Positions 18,283 through 27,373 are shown, counted from the first letter of the stretch. The stretch: 64,000 nt of DNA from Microterricola gilva (GCF_004217495.1 NZ_SHLC01000001.1:62001-126000), one strand, 5' to 3'. Made by a program: numbers and translations. The notes: generated by a model not told the origin, from the sequence alone.

Positions 18283-19161
18283 ATGACGGCAAACACGAGG
18301 ACCGGCGACACCCCCAACATCGTTCGAGCAGCACTCACCCAGACCACCTGGACCGGCGACAAAGAATCGATGCTCGACAAGCACGAGCAGTTCGCCCGCA
18401 CCGCCAAGGAGCAGGGCGCCGAGGTCATCTGCTTCCAGGAGCTCTTCTACGGCCCGTACTTCGGCATCACGGAGGACGCCAAGTACTACGACTACGCAGA
18501 GCCGGCCGACGGCCCGGTCGTGCAGCGCTTCGCGGCGCTCGCCAAGGAGCTCGGCATGGTGATGATCCTGCCGATCTACGAGGAGGACCAGCCGGGTGTC
18601 TACTACAACACCGCCGTCGTCGTCGATGCCGACGGCACGATCCTCGGTCAATACCGCAAGCACCACATCCCCCACCTCGACAAGTTCTGGGAGAAGTTCT
18701 ACTTCCGTCCAGGCAACATGGGCTACCCCGTCTTCGACACCGCCGTCGGACCGATCGGCGTCTACATCTGCTACGACAGGCACTTCCCGGAAGGCTGGCG
18801 CGAGCTCGCCCTGAACGGCGCCCAGATCGTGTTCAACCCGAACGCCACGAAGCCCGGTCTCTCCAACCGACTGTGGGAGATCGAACAGGCGGCGGCGGCA
18901 GCGGCCAACGGCATGTTCGTCGTGGCGTCCAACCGCGTCGGCCGTGAGGACAACGAGTACGGCGACCTCGCCGTCACCTTCTACGGGCGCAGCCAGGTGC
19001 TCGACCCCCGCGGCAACTGGGTCGGCGAGCTCGGCTCTGACACCGACGAGGAGGTGCTCGTGCGCGACCTCGACATGAGCCTGATCCGCCAGGTGCGCAA
19101 CGACTGGCAGTTCTTCCGCGACCGCCGCCCGGAGTCCTACACCTCGATCCCGAAGCCGTAA
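18283..19161 (+). CDS. Beta-ureidopropionase (N-carbamoyl-beta-alanine amidohydrolase)
   Basis: A 292-residue nitrilase-superfamily amidohydrolase. It hydrolyses N-carbamoyl-beta-alanine (from uracil) or the methyl analogue (from thymine) to the beta-amino acid, CO2 and ammonia. The catalytic triad is visible: Glu53 in CFQELFYGPYFG, Lys126 in YRKHHIPH and Cys163 in YICYDRHFPEGWRELA. TKPGLSNRLWEIEQ and ASNRVG fit the beta-ureidopropionase group rather than nitrilases. ATG 18283 is preferred because GTGGAGG lies 5 nt upstream. It is the first gene of the forward cluster, directly upstream of dihydropyrimidinase, its pathway predecessor. Confidence 0.92.
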   Translation: MTANTRTGDTPNIVRAALTQTTWTGDKESMLDKHEQFARTAKEQGAEVICFQELFYGPYFGITEDAKYYDYAEPADGPVVQRFAALAKELGMVMILPIYEEDQPGVYYNTAVVVDADGTILGQYRKHHIPHLDKFWEKFYFRPGNMGYPVFDTAVGPIGVYICYDRHFPEGWRELALNGAQIVFNPNATKPGLSNRLWEIEQAAAAAANGMFVVASNRVGREDNEYGDLAVTFYGRSQVLDPRGNWVGELGSDTDEEVLVRDLDMSLIRQVRNDWQFFRDRRPESYTSIPKP

Positions 19162-19189
19162 TCGCGAGACCACACGCAAGGAGGATGAC

Positions 19190-20653
19190 ATGGCAACGAC
19201 TCTCATCACCGGCGGCACGGTGGTCACATCGACGGGCAGGGCGGATGCCGATGTGCTCGTCGACGGCGAACGCATCGTCGCGGTGCTCCAGCGCGGCAGC
19301 GTGCTGCTCGGCACCGACCTGACCGCCGGCGTCGATAACGTGATCGACGCGACGGGCAAGTACGTGATTCCCGGCGGCATCGACGCGCACACGCACATGT
19401 CGCTGCCGTTCGGGGGCACGGCGGCATCCGATAACTTCGAGACCGGGACAAGGGCGGCGGCCTGGGGCGGCACGACGACGATCATCGACTTCGCCGTGCA
19501 GAGCCACGGCCAGAAGGTGCAGGACGGCCTCGCAACCTGGCACGGCATGGCGGCCGGCCAGTGCGCGATCGACTACGCCTTCCACCAGATCATCGGCGAC
19601 GTGAACCCCGACTCGCTGGCGGCCCTCCGTGGGCTGCCGGACGAGGGCATCTCCAGCTACAAGATGTTCATGGCCTACCCCGGTGTGTTCTACAGCGACG
19701 ACGCCCAGATCCTGCGGGCCATGCAGGTCGCGGCCGACACCGGCATGATGACGATGATGCACGCCGAGAACGGCCCGGCCATCGACGTGCTCGTCGAGCA
19801 GCTCCTCGCGCAGGGCAAGAGCGACCCGTACTACCACGGGGTCGCGCGCGCCTGGCAGATGGAGGAGGAGGCGACGCACCGCGCGATCATGCTCGCCAAC
19901 CTCACCGGGGCGCCGCTCTACGTCGTGCACGTCAGTGCCAAGCAGGCCGTCGAGCAGCTGGCCGCCGCCCGCGACAACGGCCAGAACGTCTTCGGCGAGA
20001 CCTGCCCGCAGTACCTCTACCTCTCGCTGGAGGACAACCTCGGTGCCAGCAGCGAGGAGTGGGGCAGCTTCGAGGGTGCCAAGTGGGTGTGCTCGACGCC
20101 GCTGCGTTCCAAGGAGGAGGGCCACCAGCACCACATGTGGCAGAGCCTGCGCACGAACGACATCCAGATGGTCTCCACCGACCACTGCCCGTTCTGCATG
20201 AAGGGGCAGAAGGATCTGGGCCTCGGCAACTTCTCCAAGATCCCGAACGGCATCGGCTCGGTCGAACACCGCATGGACCTGCTCTACCAGGGCGTCGTCG
20301 ACGGCCAGATCTCTCTGGAGCGCTGGGTCGAGATCACGAGCACGACCCCGGCGCGCATGTTCGGCATCTACGGCAAGAAGGGCGTCATCCAGCCGGGCGC
20401 GGATGCCGACATCGTCGTCTACGACCCGAACGGCCACACCTCGATCGGTTACCCCGTCGACAAGGACGGCAACCCGACCGGGCGCAGCCACCACATGAAC
20501 ATGGACCACTCCGCGTGGGAGGGCTACGAGATCGACGGCCACGTCGACACCGTGCTCTCGCGCGGCAAGGTCGTCGTCACCGACCGGCAGTACGTCGGCG
20601 CCAAGGGCGACGGCCAGTTCGTCCGGCGCGGACTCAGCCAGTATCTGATCTAG
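19190..20653 (+). CDS. hydA: Dihydropyrimidinase (hydantoinase family)
   Basis: A 487-residue cyclic amidohydrolase that opens dihydrouracil or dihydrothymine to the N-carbamoyl beta-amino acid. All binuclear zinc ligands are in place: His67 and His69 in GGIDAHTHM, the carboxylated Lys158 in SSYKMFMAYPG, His191 in MMHAEN, His247 in VVHVSA and Asp331 in STDHCPF. Length is typical. A near-perfect AAGGAGG precedes the ATG. It lies 28 bases after the beta-ureidopropionase gene. Hydantoin could also be a substrate, but the neighbours point to pyrimidines. Confidence 0.95.
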   Translation: MATTLITGGTVVTSTGRADADVLVDGERIVAVLQRGSVLLGTDLTAGVDNVIDATGKYVIPGGIDAHTHMSLPFGGTAASDNFETGTRAAAWGGTTTIIDFAVQSHGQKVQDGLATWHGMAAGQCAIDYAFHQIIGDVNPDSLAALRGLPDEGISSYKMFMAYPGVFYSDDAQILRAMQVAADTGMMTMMHAENGPAIDVLVEQLLAQGKSDPYYHGVARAWQMEEEATHRAIMLANLTGAPLYVVHVSAKQAVEQLAAARDNGQNVFGETCPQYLYLSLEDNLGASSEEWGSFEGAKWVCSTPLRSKEEGHQHHMWQSLRTNDIQMVSTDHCPFCMKGQKDLGLGNFSKIPNGIGSVEHRMDLLYQGVVDGQISLERWVEITSTTPARMFGIYGKKGVIQPGADADIVVYDPNGHTSIGYPVDKDGNPTGRSHHMNMDHSAWEGYEIDGHVDTVLSRGKVVVTDRQYVGAKGDGQFVRRGLSQYLI

Positions 20654-20700
20654 GCAGTACCCGCACACAGCGCAGTCTTCGCACTCGGAAAGGGAAACAG

Positions 20701-21717
20701 ATGGATTTTGGAGCGGTACTGCAGACCAACCCGCCGTCGGCACGCACGGTGCAGCTGGCCAAGCTCGCCGAGGACCACGGCTTCACCCACGTCTGGACCT
20801 TCGACTCGCACCTGCTCTGGCAGGAGCCGTATGTGATCTACAGCAAGATCCTGGCCGAGACGCGCAAGGTCATCGTCGGGCCGATGGTCACGAACCCGGC
20901 GACCAGGGACTGGACGGTCACGGCCTCAACCTACGCCACGCTCAACGAGATGTACGGCAACCGCACCATCTGCGGCATCGGGCGCGGCGACTCGGCCGTG
21001 CGCGTGACCAACGGGGCGCCGACGACGCTGAAGACGCTGCGGGAGTCGATCCACGTCATCCGCGAGCTGGCGAACTCGCGCCCGGTCGAGTACAACGGCG
21101 CGACGCTGCAGTTCCCGTGGAGCACCGGATCGACGCTCGACATCTGGGTCGCCGCCTACGGTCCGCTCGCGCTCAAGCTGGCCGGCGAGGTCGGCGACGG
21201 CTTCATCCTGCAGCTGGCCGACGTCGACATCGCCGCGTGGATGATCAAGACGGTGCGGGATGCCGCGGAGGCGGCGGGCCGTGACCCGATGTCGGTCAAG
21301 TTCTGCATCGCGGCGCCGATGTACATCGGCGACGACTGGGAGCACATGCGCGAGCAGTGCCGCTGGTTCGGCGGCATGGTCGGCAACCACGTGGCCGACA
21401 TCGTCGCCAAGTACGGCATGCACGGCGACGTGCCCGAGGCGCTCACCGACTACATCGCGGGGCGCGAGAGCTACGACTACAACGAGCACGGCCGGGCGGG
21501 CAACACCCACGCCAGCTTCGTGCCGGACGAGATCGTCGACCGCTTCTGCATCATGGGAACGGCCAAGGAGCACATCGAGAAGCTCGAGGCACTCAAAGCG
21601 CTCGGCGTCGACCAGTTCGCCGGCTACCTCCAACACGACAACAAGGAGGAGACGCTGCGGGTATACGGGGAGACCGTGATCCCGGCGCTCAGCGAACACA
21701 TCACGGCCAAGGCATGA
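20701..21717 (+). CDS. LLM-class flavin/F420 oxidoreductase of the pyrimidine cluster
   Basis: A 338-residue TIM-barrel luciferase-family protein (MDFGAVLQTNPPSARTVQLA, then VWTFDSHLLWQEPYVIYSKI, GIGRGDSAVR and WVAAYGPLALKLAGEVGDG). It resembles the 'CPS_4043-type' LLM family that I associate with dihydropyrimidinase neighbourhoods. It is not RutA: the RutA start and its characteristic RGFGGKTEFWDH region are absent. It sits between the hydrolases and the importer and overlaps the next gene as ATGA, so it belongs to the pathway. With no dihydropyrimidine dehydrogenase nearby, it is the best candidate for the first, reductive step, using F420H2 or reduced flavin. This has not been shown. Confidence 0.8.
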   Translation: MDFGAVLQTNPPSARTVQLAKLAEDHGFTHVWTFDSHLLWQEPYVIYSKILAETRKVIVGPMVTNPATRDWTVTASTYATLNEMYGNRTICGIGRGDSAVRVTNGAPTTLKTLRESIHVIRELANSRPVEYNGATLQFPWSTGSTLDIWVAAYGPLALKLAGEVGDGFILQLADVDIAAWMIKTVRDAAEAAGRDPMSVKFCIAAPMYIGDDWEHMREQCRWFGGMVGNHVADIVAKYGMHGDVPEALTDYIAGRESYDYNEHGRAGNTHASFVPDEIVDRFCIMGTAKEHIEKLEALKALGVDQFAGYLQHDNKEETLRVYGETVIPALSEHITAKA

Positions 21718-22739
21718 CGATGACCGTCTCCCCGATGGGTGACCAGCCGACCTCGCTGGCGGAGTCCGCTGCGCCGGTTGAGCCTGTCGAAACCCCGCGC
21801 GCCGACCTCGACCCGTCGACGGGCTCAGGGCGTGCCAGGCGGGGACAGCGCCGCGCCCCGGCACGTGGCGTGCGCGAGCTGCAGGCCTGGGGCTACGGCG
21901 CGCTCGGCCTCGCCGCGATCGTCGTCGTCTGGGAGCTGTACAAACTGCTCGCTCCGGCCGACGGCGTCGTGATCGGCGAGACCCGCGTGCTGCCGCGCAC
22001 CACCGACCTGGCCATGCCGCACATCTGGGACATGCTCGCGCGCCTGTTCGAGCCCGTCACCCGCGCCGACGGCGCCGCGCCGCTCTGGGCGGCGGTCGGC
22101 GCCGGCGCACTCGTCACCCTCGGCATCGCCGCGGTCGGCTGGCTGGTCGGCCTCGTCGTCGGCATCGGCCTCGCCCTCGTCATGCTCCGCTGGCGGCTGG
22201 CCGAGTGGGGCCTGCTGCCCTGGATCATCCTCAGCCAGACCGTTCCGCTGATCGCCTTCGCCCCCATCGTGCGCAGCTGGGGCTCCCGCATCGAGATCGG
22301 CAGCTTCCACTGGGACGACTGGATGTCGGTCGCACTCATCGCCAGCTACCTGGCGTTCTTCCCGATCGCGATCGGCGCGCTGCGCGGCCTGCAGTCGCCG
22401 GACGTCATCCACCTCGAACTCATGCACAGTTACGGCATCGGCTGGTGGCGCACGCTGCTGAAGCTGCGGGTGCCGGCATCCGTGCCCTATCTGCTTCCGG
22501 CGCTGCGCCTCGGCGCGGCCAACGCGGTGATCGGTGCCGTCGTCGCCGAGGTGTCCACCGGGCTGCAGGGTGGGCTCGGCCGCATCCTCATCCAGTACGC
22601 CGGCCAGTCCAGCGGAGACCCGGCCAAGGCGTGGGGCCCGATCTTCGGCGCCATCGTGCTCGGCCTCGTCGTAGCGGGGTCGATCGCCCTGCTCGGCGTC
22701 TTTCTCAAGAACTATCGACGCGTGGAGGTCAACGCATGA
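21714..22739 (+). CDS. ABC importer permease 1 (Tau/Ssu/NMT1 type)
   Basis: A 341-residue permease with an N-terminal membrane helix (YGALGLAAIVVVWELYKLL) and a BPD_transp_1 core. Its cytoplasmic EAA-like loop reads LELMHSYGIGWWRTLLKLRV. The ATG at 21714 overlaps the stop of the LLM gene. The first ~55 residues are unusual: VEPVETPRADLDPSTGSG is encoded by a copy of the dispersed GTTGAGCCTGTCGAAAC element, so a mobile-looking repeat contributes to the cytoplasmic tail. It forms the importer with the next three genes; the likely cargo is a pyrimidine or hydantoin. Confidence 0.85.
   Translation: MTMTVSPMGDQPTSLAESAAPVEPVETPRADLDPSTGSGRARRGQRRAPARGVRELQAWGYGALGLAAIVVVWELYKLLAPADGVVIGETRVLPRTTDLAMPHIWDMLARLFEPVTRADGAAPLWAAVGAGALVTLGIAAVGWLVGLVVGIGLALVMLRWRLAEWGLLPWIILSQTVPLIAFAPIVRSWGSRIEIGSFHWDDWMSVALIASYLAFFPIAIGALRGLQSPDVIHLELMHSYGIGWWRTLLKLRVPASVPYLLPALRLGAANAVIGAVVAEVSTGLQGGLGRILIQYAGQSSGDPAKAWGPIFGAIVLGLVVAGSIALLGVFLKNYRRVEVNA
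21776..21829. repeat. GGTTGAGCCTGTCGAAACC element inside the permease gene
   Basis: GGTTGAGCCTGTCGAAACC (21776-21794) is followed by the partly complementary GTCGACGGGCTCAGG (21815-21829). The core matches copies at 27326, 37386, 37430, 37463 and 57356. Here it is read in frame. Confidence 0.85.
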
Positions 22740-23632
22740 TTCAGCACCAGCCACAGGCCCGGGCCGCCGCCGTCACCGTCAGCGGCGTCGACAAGACCTT
22801 CGAGACCCGCAGCGGCCAGGTGCGCGCGCTGCAGGGCATCGACCTCACCGTGCAGGCCGGCGAGTTCGTGTCGCTGATCGGGCCGAGCGGATGCGGCAAG
22901 TCAACGCTCATGCGCATCATCGCCGACCTCGACCAGCCCACGGTCGGCAGCGTCGCGGTCTTCGGCAAGAGCGCCGGTCAGGCCCGCCTCGACCAGGACT
23001 ACGGCATCGCATTCCAGCAGGCCGGACTGCTGCCGTGGCGCACCGTCGCCGCGAACGTCGCCCTCCCGCTGGAACTGCACGGCGAAGCCTCCGGAGCCCG
23101 GAACGCCCGCGTGGCCGAGCTGCTCGACATGGTCGGACTCTCCGAGTTCGCCGACCGCTACCCCGACCAGCTCTCCGGCGGCATGCAACAGCGCGTCGCG
23201 ATCGCCCGGTCGCTCGCCGAGAGCCCGAGCCTGCTGCTGATGGATGAACCGTTCGGTGCACTCGACGAGATGACGCGCGAACGGATGCAGACGGAGCTCG
23301 TGCGCATCTGCGCCGAGACGAAGGCCGCCGTCGTGTTCGTGACCCACTCGATCCCTGAGGCCGTCTACCTCTCCGACCGGGTCGTCGTGATGTCGGCCAG
23401 GCCGGGTCGGATCCAACAGATCGTGCCGATGCGCCTCGGCGGCGGCGACCGCGCGGAGAGCCGCACGGAGGCGCTCAGAGAGGACACGAGCTACTTCGAG
23501 ATGATCACGGCCGTGCGCGAGGCGCTGCACGCGGGCAACGCCGGGGGACTGGCCGGGGCGGCAACCGGGGGAGTCGCGACCGCCGGGCTCGGAACGGCGC
23601 CGGTCTCGGTGCGCGGAGCGGAGACGCGCTGA
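22736..23632 (+). CDS. ABC importer ATPase (Tau/Ssu type)
   Basis: A 298-residue ATPase. It has the Walker A GPSGCGKSTLMRIIA, the Q-loop FQQAGLLPWRTVAANV, the signature LSGGMQQRVAIARSLA, the Walker B LLLMDEPFGALDEMTR and the switch VTHSIPEAVYLSDRV. The Q-loop and D-loop wording is that of the nitrate/taurine/sulfonate/NMT1 group. The C-terminal ~40 residues are Gly/Ala-rich. The ATG overlaps the stop of permease 1 (ATGA). It energises uptake for the pyrimidine cluster. Confidence 0.92.
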   Translation: MIQHQPQARAAAVTVSGVDKTFETRSGQVRALQGIDLTVQAGEFVSLIGPSGCGKSTLMRIIADLDQPTVGSVAVFGKSAGQARLDQDYGIAFQQAGLLPWRTVAANVALPLELHGEASGARNARVAELLDMVGLSEFADRYPDQLSGGMQQRVAIARSLAESPSLLLMDEPFGALDEMTRERMQTELVRICAETKAAVVFVTHSIPEAVYLSDRVVVMSARPGRIQQIVPMRLGGGDRAESRTEALREDTSYFEMITAVREALHAGNAGGLAGAATGGVATAGLGTAPVSVRGAETR

Positions 23633-24453
23633 TGAGTGCGGCCAGCGTCTCGCCAACGGCACCGGGCAGGAGCCGGGCGCCGATGAGCGCTCGCACCGAG
23701 GCGTGGCTGCGGGTGATCGCGCCGGTCTCGGTCGGCGTCTTCGTGCTCGGGCTCTGGCAGTTCCTGGTGAGCGTCGTCGGCGTCAGCGAGTACCTGCTGC
23801 CGAGCCCGGCATCCATCGCTGAGCAGTTCGCCCTGTACCTGCCGTCGATCCTCTCCGCCATGGCGATCACCGGCACGAACGCCCTGATCGGTCTGCTCGT
23901 CGGCTCGATCCTCGGCATCGGCTTCGCCGCCCTCGCCGCGAACTTCCGCCCGATCGACGGCATGAGCGCCCCGGTGGTCGCCTCGCTCGCGGTCATCCCG
24001 ATCGTCGCGCTCGCTCCCGTGCTGAACTCGATGTTCGGCGCAGACAGCCAGTTCAGCCGGCAGGCCATCGCCGCGCTCGCCACCTTCGTGCCCGTGTTCA
24101 TCAACACCCTGCGCGGCTTCCGCCAGACCAGGGCGGTGCACCGCGATCTGATGCGGGTGTACGCGGCGAGCTCCGGCCAGGTGCTGCGCACCGTCACACT
24201 GCCGACCGCCGCACCGTTCATCTTCACCGGCATCCGCATCGCGTCATCGCTCGCCGTGATCTCCGCGCTCGTCGCCGAGTATTTCGGCGGGCCGCGCGGC
24301 GGGCTCGGCGGGCTCATCTCCACCTCGGCGGCCTCGAGCGCCTACGCCCGCGCCTGGGCGTACGTCGTGGCATCCATCGTGCTCGGACTCGTCTTCTACC
24401 TGGCGACGCTGCTCCTCGAGCGTCTCGCCAACAGGCGGAGGGGCGGCTCCTAG
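23632..24453 (+). CDS. ABC importer permease 2 (Tau/Ssu/NMT1 type)
   Basis: A 273-residue permease with about six membrane segments. Its coupling loop reads MRVYAASSGQVLRTVTLPTA, followed by PFIFTGIRIASSLAVISALV and EYFGGPRGGLG. Two different permeases in one importer imply a heterodimeric channel, whereas TauC-type systems often use a homodimer. Start and upstream stop share the sequence TGATG. It completes the membrane part of the importer; the binding protein follows after a 167-base gap. Confidence 0.88.
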   Translation: MSAASVSPTAPGRSRAPMSARTEAWLRVIAPVSVGVFVLGLWQFLVSVVGVSEYLLPSPASIAEQFALYLPSILSAMAITGTNALIGLLVGSILGIGFAALAANFRPIDGMSAPVVASLAVIPIVALAPVLNSMFGADSQFSRQAIAALATFVPVFINTLRGFRQTRAVHRDLMRVYAASSGQVLRTVTLPTAAPFIFTGIRIASSLAVISALVAEYFGGPRGGLGGLISTSAASSAYARAWAYVVASIVLGLVFYLATLLLERLANRRRGGS

Positions 24454-24521
24454 CCGGCACAAGCGTCCCACCGCTCACAAGGCGACGGGCAGGCAACACA
24501 ACTCAACAGTTACAACCCACT

Positions 24522-24568
24522 AGGCACAACCCGATCGGCACAAGCTACCGGGCACAACCCGATTGGCA
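24522..24568. repeat. Direct repeats upstream of the binding-protein gene
   Basis: GGCACAACCCGATCGGCAC (24522-24540) recurs as GGCACAACCCGATTGGCAC at 24550-24568 with one change. They lie in the 167-base gap between permease 2 and the lipoprotein gene, in a stretch rich in short CACAAC words. They could be operator sites or mRNA elements that raise binding-protein synthesis. Confidence 0.55.
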
Positions 24569-24620
24569 CGGTTCCACACGCAGCACCTCATGCATCACTG
24601 GAGCAGGGAAAGGACTGAAA

Positions 24621-25778
24621 ATGAAACACAGCACACGTCGCATCGCGACACTGGGCGCATTCACTCTGTCGGCAGCGCTCGTACTCTCCGCGTGTTCCGG
24701 ATCCGGCGACACCTCTGGCGGTTCAACGGAGGGCTCGGGTGGCGGCGAGCTCACCCCGGTCAAACTGCAGCTGCAGTGGCTTCCGCAGGGCCAGTTCGCC
24801 GGCTACTTCGCCGCCGCAGACCAGGGCTACTTCGAGGAGGAGGGCCTGGACGTCGAGATCATCCCCTCCGGCGGTGACATCGTCCCGCAGGACGCGCTCG
24901 CCAACGGCGACGTCGACTACGCGATCGCCTGGGTGCCGAAGGCGCTCGGTTCGATCGAGGCCGGAGCCGAGATCACCGACATCGCGCAGATCTTCCAGCG
25001 TTCTGGCACCCTCCAGGTGTCGTGGGCGGATTCCGGCATCGACTCGGTCGCCGACTTCGAGGGCAAGAAGATCGGCTCGTGGGGCTTCGGCAACGAGTGG
25101 GAGATCTTCGCGGCCATGGCAGCGGAGGGCCTCGACTCCTCGACCGTCGAGATCATCACGCAGGACTTCAACATGAACGCCTTCCTGCAGGGTGACATCG
25201 ACGCGGCGCAGGCGATGACGTACAACGAGTACGCGCAGCTTCTCGAGGCGATCGATCCGGACACCGGCAAGCAGTACACGGATGCCGACTTCAACGTGAT
25301 CAGCTACCAGGACACGGTCGGCGCCATGCTGCAGGACGCGATCTGGGCCGACAGCAACCGCCTCGCCGACGACGCCGACTACCAGGACACGACGGTCAAG
25401 TTCCTGAAGGCCGTCGTCAAGGGCTGGATCTACGCGGCGGAGAACCCGCAGGAGGCCTCGGACATCACCATCGCCGCGGGCTCCAGCTGGGGCCCGAGCC
25501 ACGAGCTCTGGATGGTCAACGAGACCAACAAGCTCATCTGGCCGTCGCCGGACGGCATCGGCATGATCGATGAGTCCTCGTGGGACGCCACGGTGAAGGG
25601 CGCGCTCTCGGCCGTCAACGAGACCGGAGCATCGCCGATCACGAAGGAGCCGCCGGCATCCGCCTGGACGAACGACTGGATCACCAAGGCTCTCGATGAG
25701 CTGAAGGCCGACGGCGTCGACGTGACGGGCGACGGCTTCGAACCCATCGAGGTCACCCTCAACGAGGGCGGCAACTAG
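24621..25778 (+). CDS. NMT1/THI5-like substrate-binding lipoprotein (pyrimidine uptake)
   Basis: A 385-residue lipoprotein. It has a signal peptide with lipobox LSAC (Cys about residue 25), a Gly/Ser linker and an NMT1-type periplasmic domain (VKLQLQWLPQGQFAGYFAAA, DQGYFEEEGLDVEIIPSGGD, ALGSIEAGAEI). Proteins of this group bind pyrimidines and related rings (for example formylaminopyrimidine), which agrees with the catabolic neighbours. SD-like GGAAAGG precedes the ATG. Substrate specificity cannot be read from the sequence. Confidence 0.87.
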   Translation: MKHSTRRIATLGAFTLSAALVLSACSGSGDTSGGSTEGSGGGELTPVKLQLQWLPQGQFAGYFAAADQGYFEEEGLDVEIIPSGGDIVPQDALANGDVDYAIAWVPKALGSIEAGAEITDIAQIFQRSGTLQVSWADSGIDSVADFEGKKIGSWGFGNEWEIFAAMAAEGLDSSTVEIITQDFNMNAFLQGDIDAAQAMTYNEYAQLLEAIDPDTGKQYTDADFNVISYQDTVGAMLQDAIWADSNRLADDADYQDTTVKFLKAVVKGWIYAAENPQEASDITIAAGSSWGPSHELWMVNETNKLIWPSPDGIGMIDESSWDATVKGALSAVNETGASPITKEPPASAWTNDWITKALDELKADGVDVTGDGFEPIEVTLNEGGN

Positions 25779-25790
25779 CAACAACCCGTC

Positions 25791-25876
25791 CGTTGGTCGA
25801 GTAGCGAGGAACGAGCGTATCGAGACCTGGTCACCAGGTCTCGATACGCGCCGCAGGCGGCGCTACTCGACCAACG
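25791..25876. repeat. Long nested inverted repeat (TTGGTCGAGTAGCG type)
   Basis: The outer arms GTTGGTCGAGTAGCG and CGCTACTCGACCAAC (25792-25806, 25861-25875) enclose an inner near-perfect palindrome built on CGTATCGAGACCTGG and its complement. It lies 13 bases after the lipoprotein stop and 30 before the aminotransferase start, so it probably attenuates or separates the two transcripts. Similar elements are, to my knowledge, dispersed in actinobacterial genomes. Confidence 0.88.
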
Positions 25877-25906
25877 GTAGTCACCACACGAAAGGCAACG
25901 CAGCCC

Positions 25907-27241
25907 ATGTCTGAGCCGTCCGATTCCCAGACCAACCCCGATCTCGACTCCCTCACCGGGGAGCTCGACCAGCAGCATGTCTTCCATTCCTGGTCGGCGC
26001 AGGGTCCGCTCACGCCGTTCGTGATCGCCAGCGGCCGGGGTTCGCGGGTCTGGGACCATGCGGGCAACAGCTACCTCGACTTCTCGAGCCAGCTGGTGAA
26101 TGTGAACATCGGCCACCAGCATCCGGCGGTCATCGGCGCCATCCGCGAGCAGGCCAGCCTGCTCGCCACCGTCGCACCGGCCACGGCGAACCTGGCGCGT
26201 GGCGAGGCGGCCAAACGTGTCGCCGCCCTCGCGCCAGACGGCTTCAAAAAGGTGTTCTTCACCAATGGTGGTGCGGATGCCAACGAGAACGCCATCCGCA
26301 TGGCGCGCCAGTTCACGGGGCGAGACACCGTGCTCAGCACCTACCGCTCGTACCATGGCAACACCGGGGCCGCCGTCGTCGCGACGGGCGACTGGCGCCG
26401 CATCCCGAACGAGTTCGCCCGGGGACACGTGCACTTCTTCGGACCGTACCTCTACCGCAGCGAGTTCTGGGCGGACTCCCCCGAGCAGGAATCCGAGCGT
26501 GCCCTGCGGCACCTCGAGCGCGTCATCCAGAGCGAGGGTCCGTCATCGATCGCGGCCATCCTGCTCGAATCGATCCCGGGAACGGCCGGCGTGCTGGTGC
26601 CGCCGCCCGGCTACCTCGCCGGAGTGCGCGCGCTGGCCGACCGCTACGGCATCATGCTGATCTTCGACGAGGTCATGGCCGGCTTCGGCCGATCGGGGCG
26701 CTGGTTCGCCTTCGACGGGCACGACGTCGTGCCCGACCTCATCACCTTTGCCAAGGGCGTGAACTCCGGCTACGTGCCCACCGGTGGTGTCATCATCAGC
26801 GACCCGATCGCGCACTTCTTCGACGACCGGGTGTTCCCAGGCGGGCTCACCTACAGCGGGCACCCGCTGGCGATGGCCTCGATCGTGGCTGCACTCGACG
26901 CGATGGCCTCGGAGGGGATCGTCGAGAATGCGGCATCCGTCGGCCGGGATCACATCGCCCCGGCGCTCGCGGCCCTCTTCAACGACCACCCGATCATCGG
27001 CGAGGTGCGCGGCGAGGGTGTCTTCTGGGCGCTGGAGCTGGTCGCGGACCGCAGCACCCGCGAGCCAGTGAGTGCGGCCGTGATGGGGCGGATCAAGAAA
27101 GAGCTGCTCGCCCGCGGCCTGCTGCCGTTCCTGGCCGACAACCGCATCCACGTCGTCCCGCCGTGCGTCGTCACGCCGGAGGAGGTGGCCGAGGCCGCCG
27201 CCATCTACGACGAGGTGCTCTCGCTCGACCTCCTCTCGTGA
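25907..27241 (+). CDS. Class III omega-aminotransferase (probable beta-alanine transaminase)
   Basis: A 444-residue PLP enzyme of the class III fold. It contains FFTNGGADANENAIRMARQF, SYHGNTGAA, the PLP-pyridine aspartate Asp254 in LIFDEVMAGFGR and the Schiff-base Lys283 in ITFAKGVNSGYVPTGG. In this cluster it should convert beta-alanine (or beta-aminoisobutyrate) to malonate (or methylmalonate) semialdehyde. Pyruvate or 2-oxoglutarate would be the acceptor; which one cannot be told. It lies directly upstream of the matching semialdehyde dehydrogenase. A GAAAGGCAACG site precedes the ATG. Confidence 0.87.
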   Translation: MSEPSDSQTNPDLDSLTGELDQQHVFHSWSAQGPLTPFVIASGRGSRVWDHAGNSYLDFSSQLVNVNIGHQHPAVIGAIREQASLLATVAPATANLARGEAAKRVAALAPDGFKKVFFTNGGADANENAIRMARQFTGRDTVLSTYRSYHGNTGAAVVATGDWRRIPNEFARGHVHFFGPYLYRSEFWADSPEQESERALRHLERVIQSEGPSSIAAILLESIPGTAGVLVPPPGYLAGVRALADRYGIMLIFDEVMAGFGRSGRWFAFDGHDVVPDLITFAKGVNSGYVPTGGVIISDPIAHFFDDRVFPGGLTYSGHPLAMASIVAALDAMASEGIVENAASVGRDHIAPALAALFNDHPIIGEVRGEGVFWALELVADRSTREPVSAAVMGRIKKELLARGLLPFLADNRIHVVPPCVVTPEEVAEAAAIYDEVLSLDLLS

Positions 27242-27290
27242 ACGACCGACCGCCAGCATCGGCGCCAATTCCATAGATTGCCTGACCTCG

Positions 27291-27342
27291 GGCTGCCGCC
27301 TTTCGCAACGCTTCGCGTTGCGCTGATTGAGCTTGTCGAAAT
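27291..27342. repeat. Composite repeat: hairpin module plus TTGAGCTTGTCGAAA core
   Basis: GGCTGCCGCCTTTCGC leads into a hairpin with 8-bp arms CGCAACGC/GCGTTGCG (27304-27311, 27315-27322). It is followed by ATTGAGCTTGTCGAAAT (27326-27342). The same module occurs inverted at 37291-37326, where the stem is CGCGACGC/GCGTCGCG: both sides changed, pairing kept. Confidence 0.8.
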
Positions 27343-27373
27343 CCCTCACACTTTCCACAGATAGGACCAACTC

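Noticed and set aside
20701-21717. RutA pyrimidine oxygenase
   Set aside because: Same superfamily, but the RutA-specific segments are absent, there are no other rut genes, and dihydropyrimidinase and beta-ureidopropionase show a reductive rather than Rut route.
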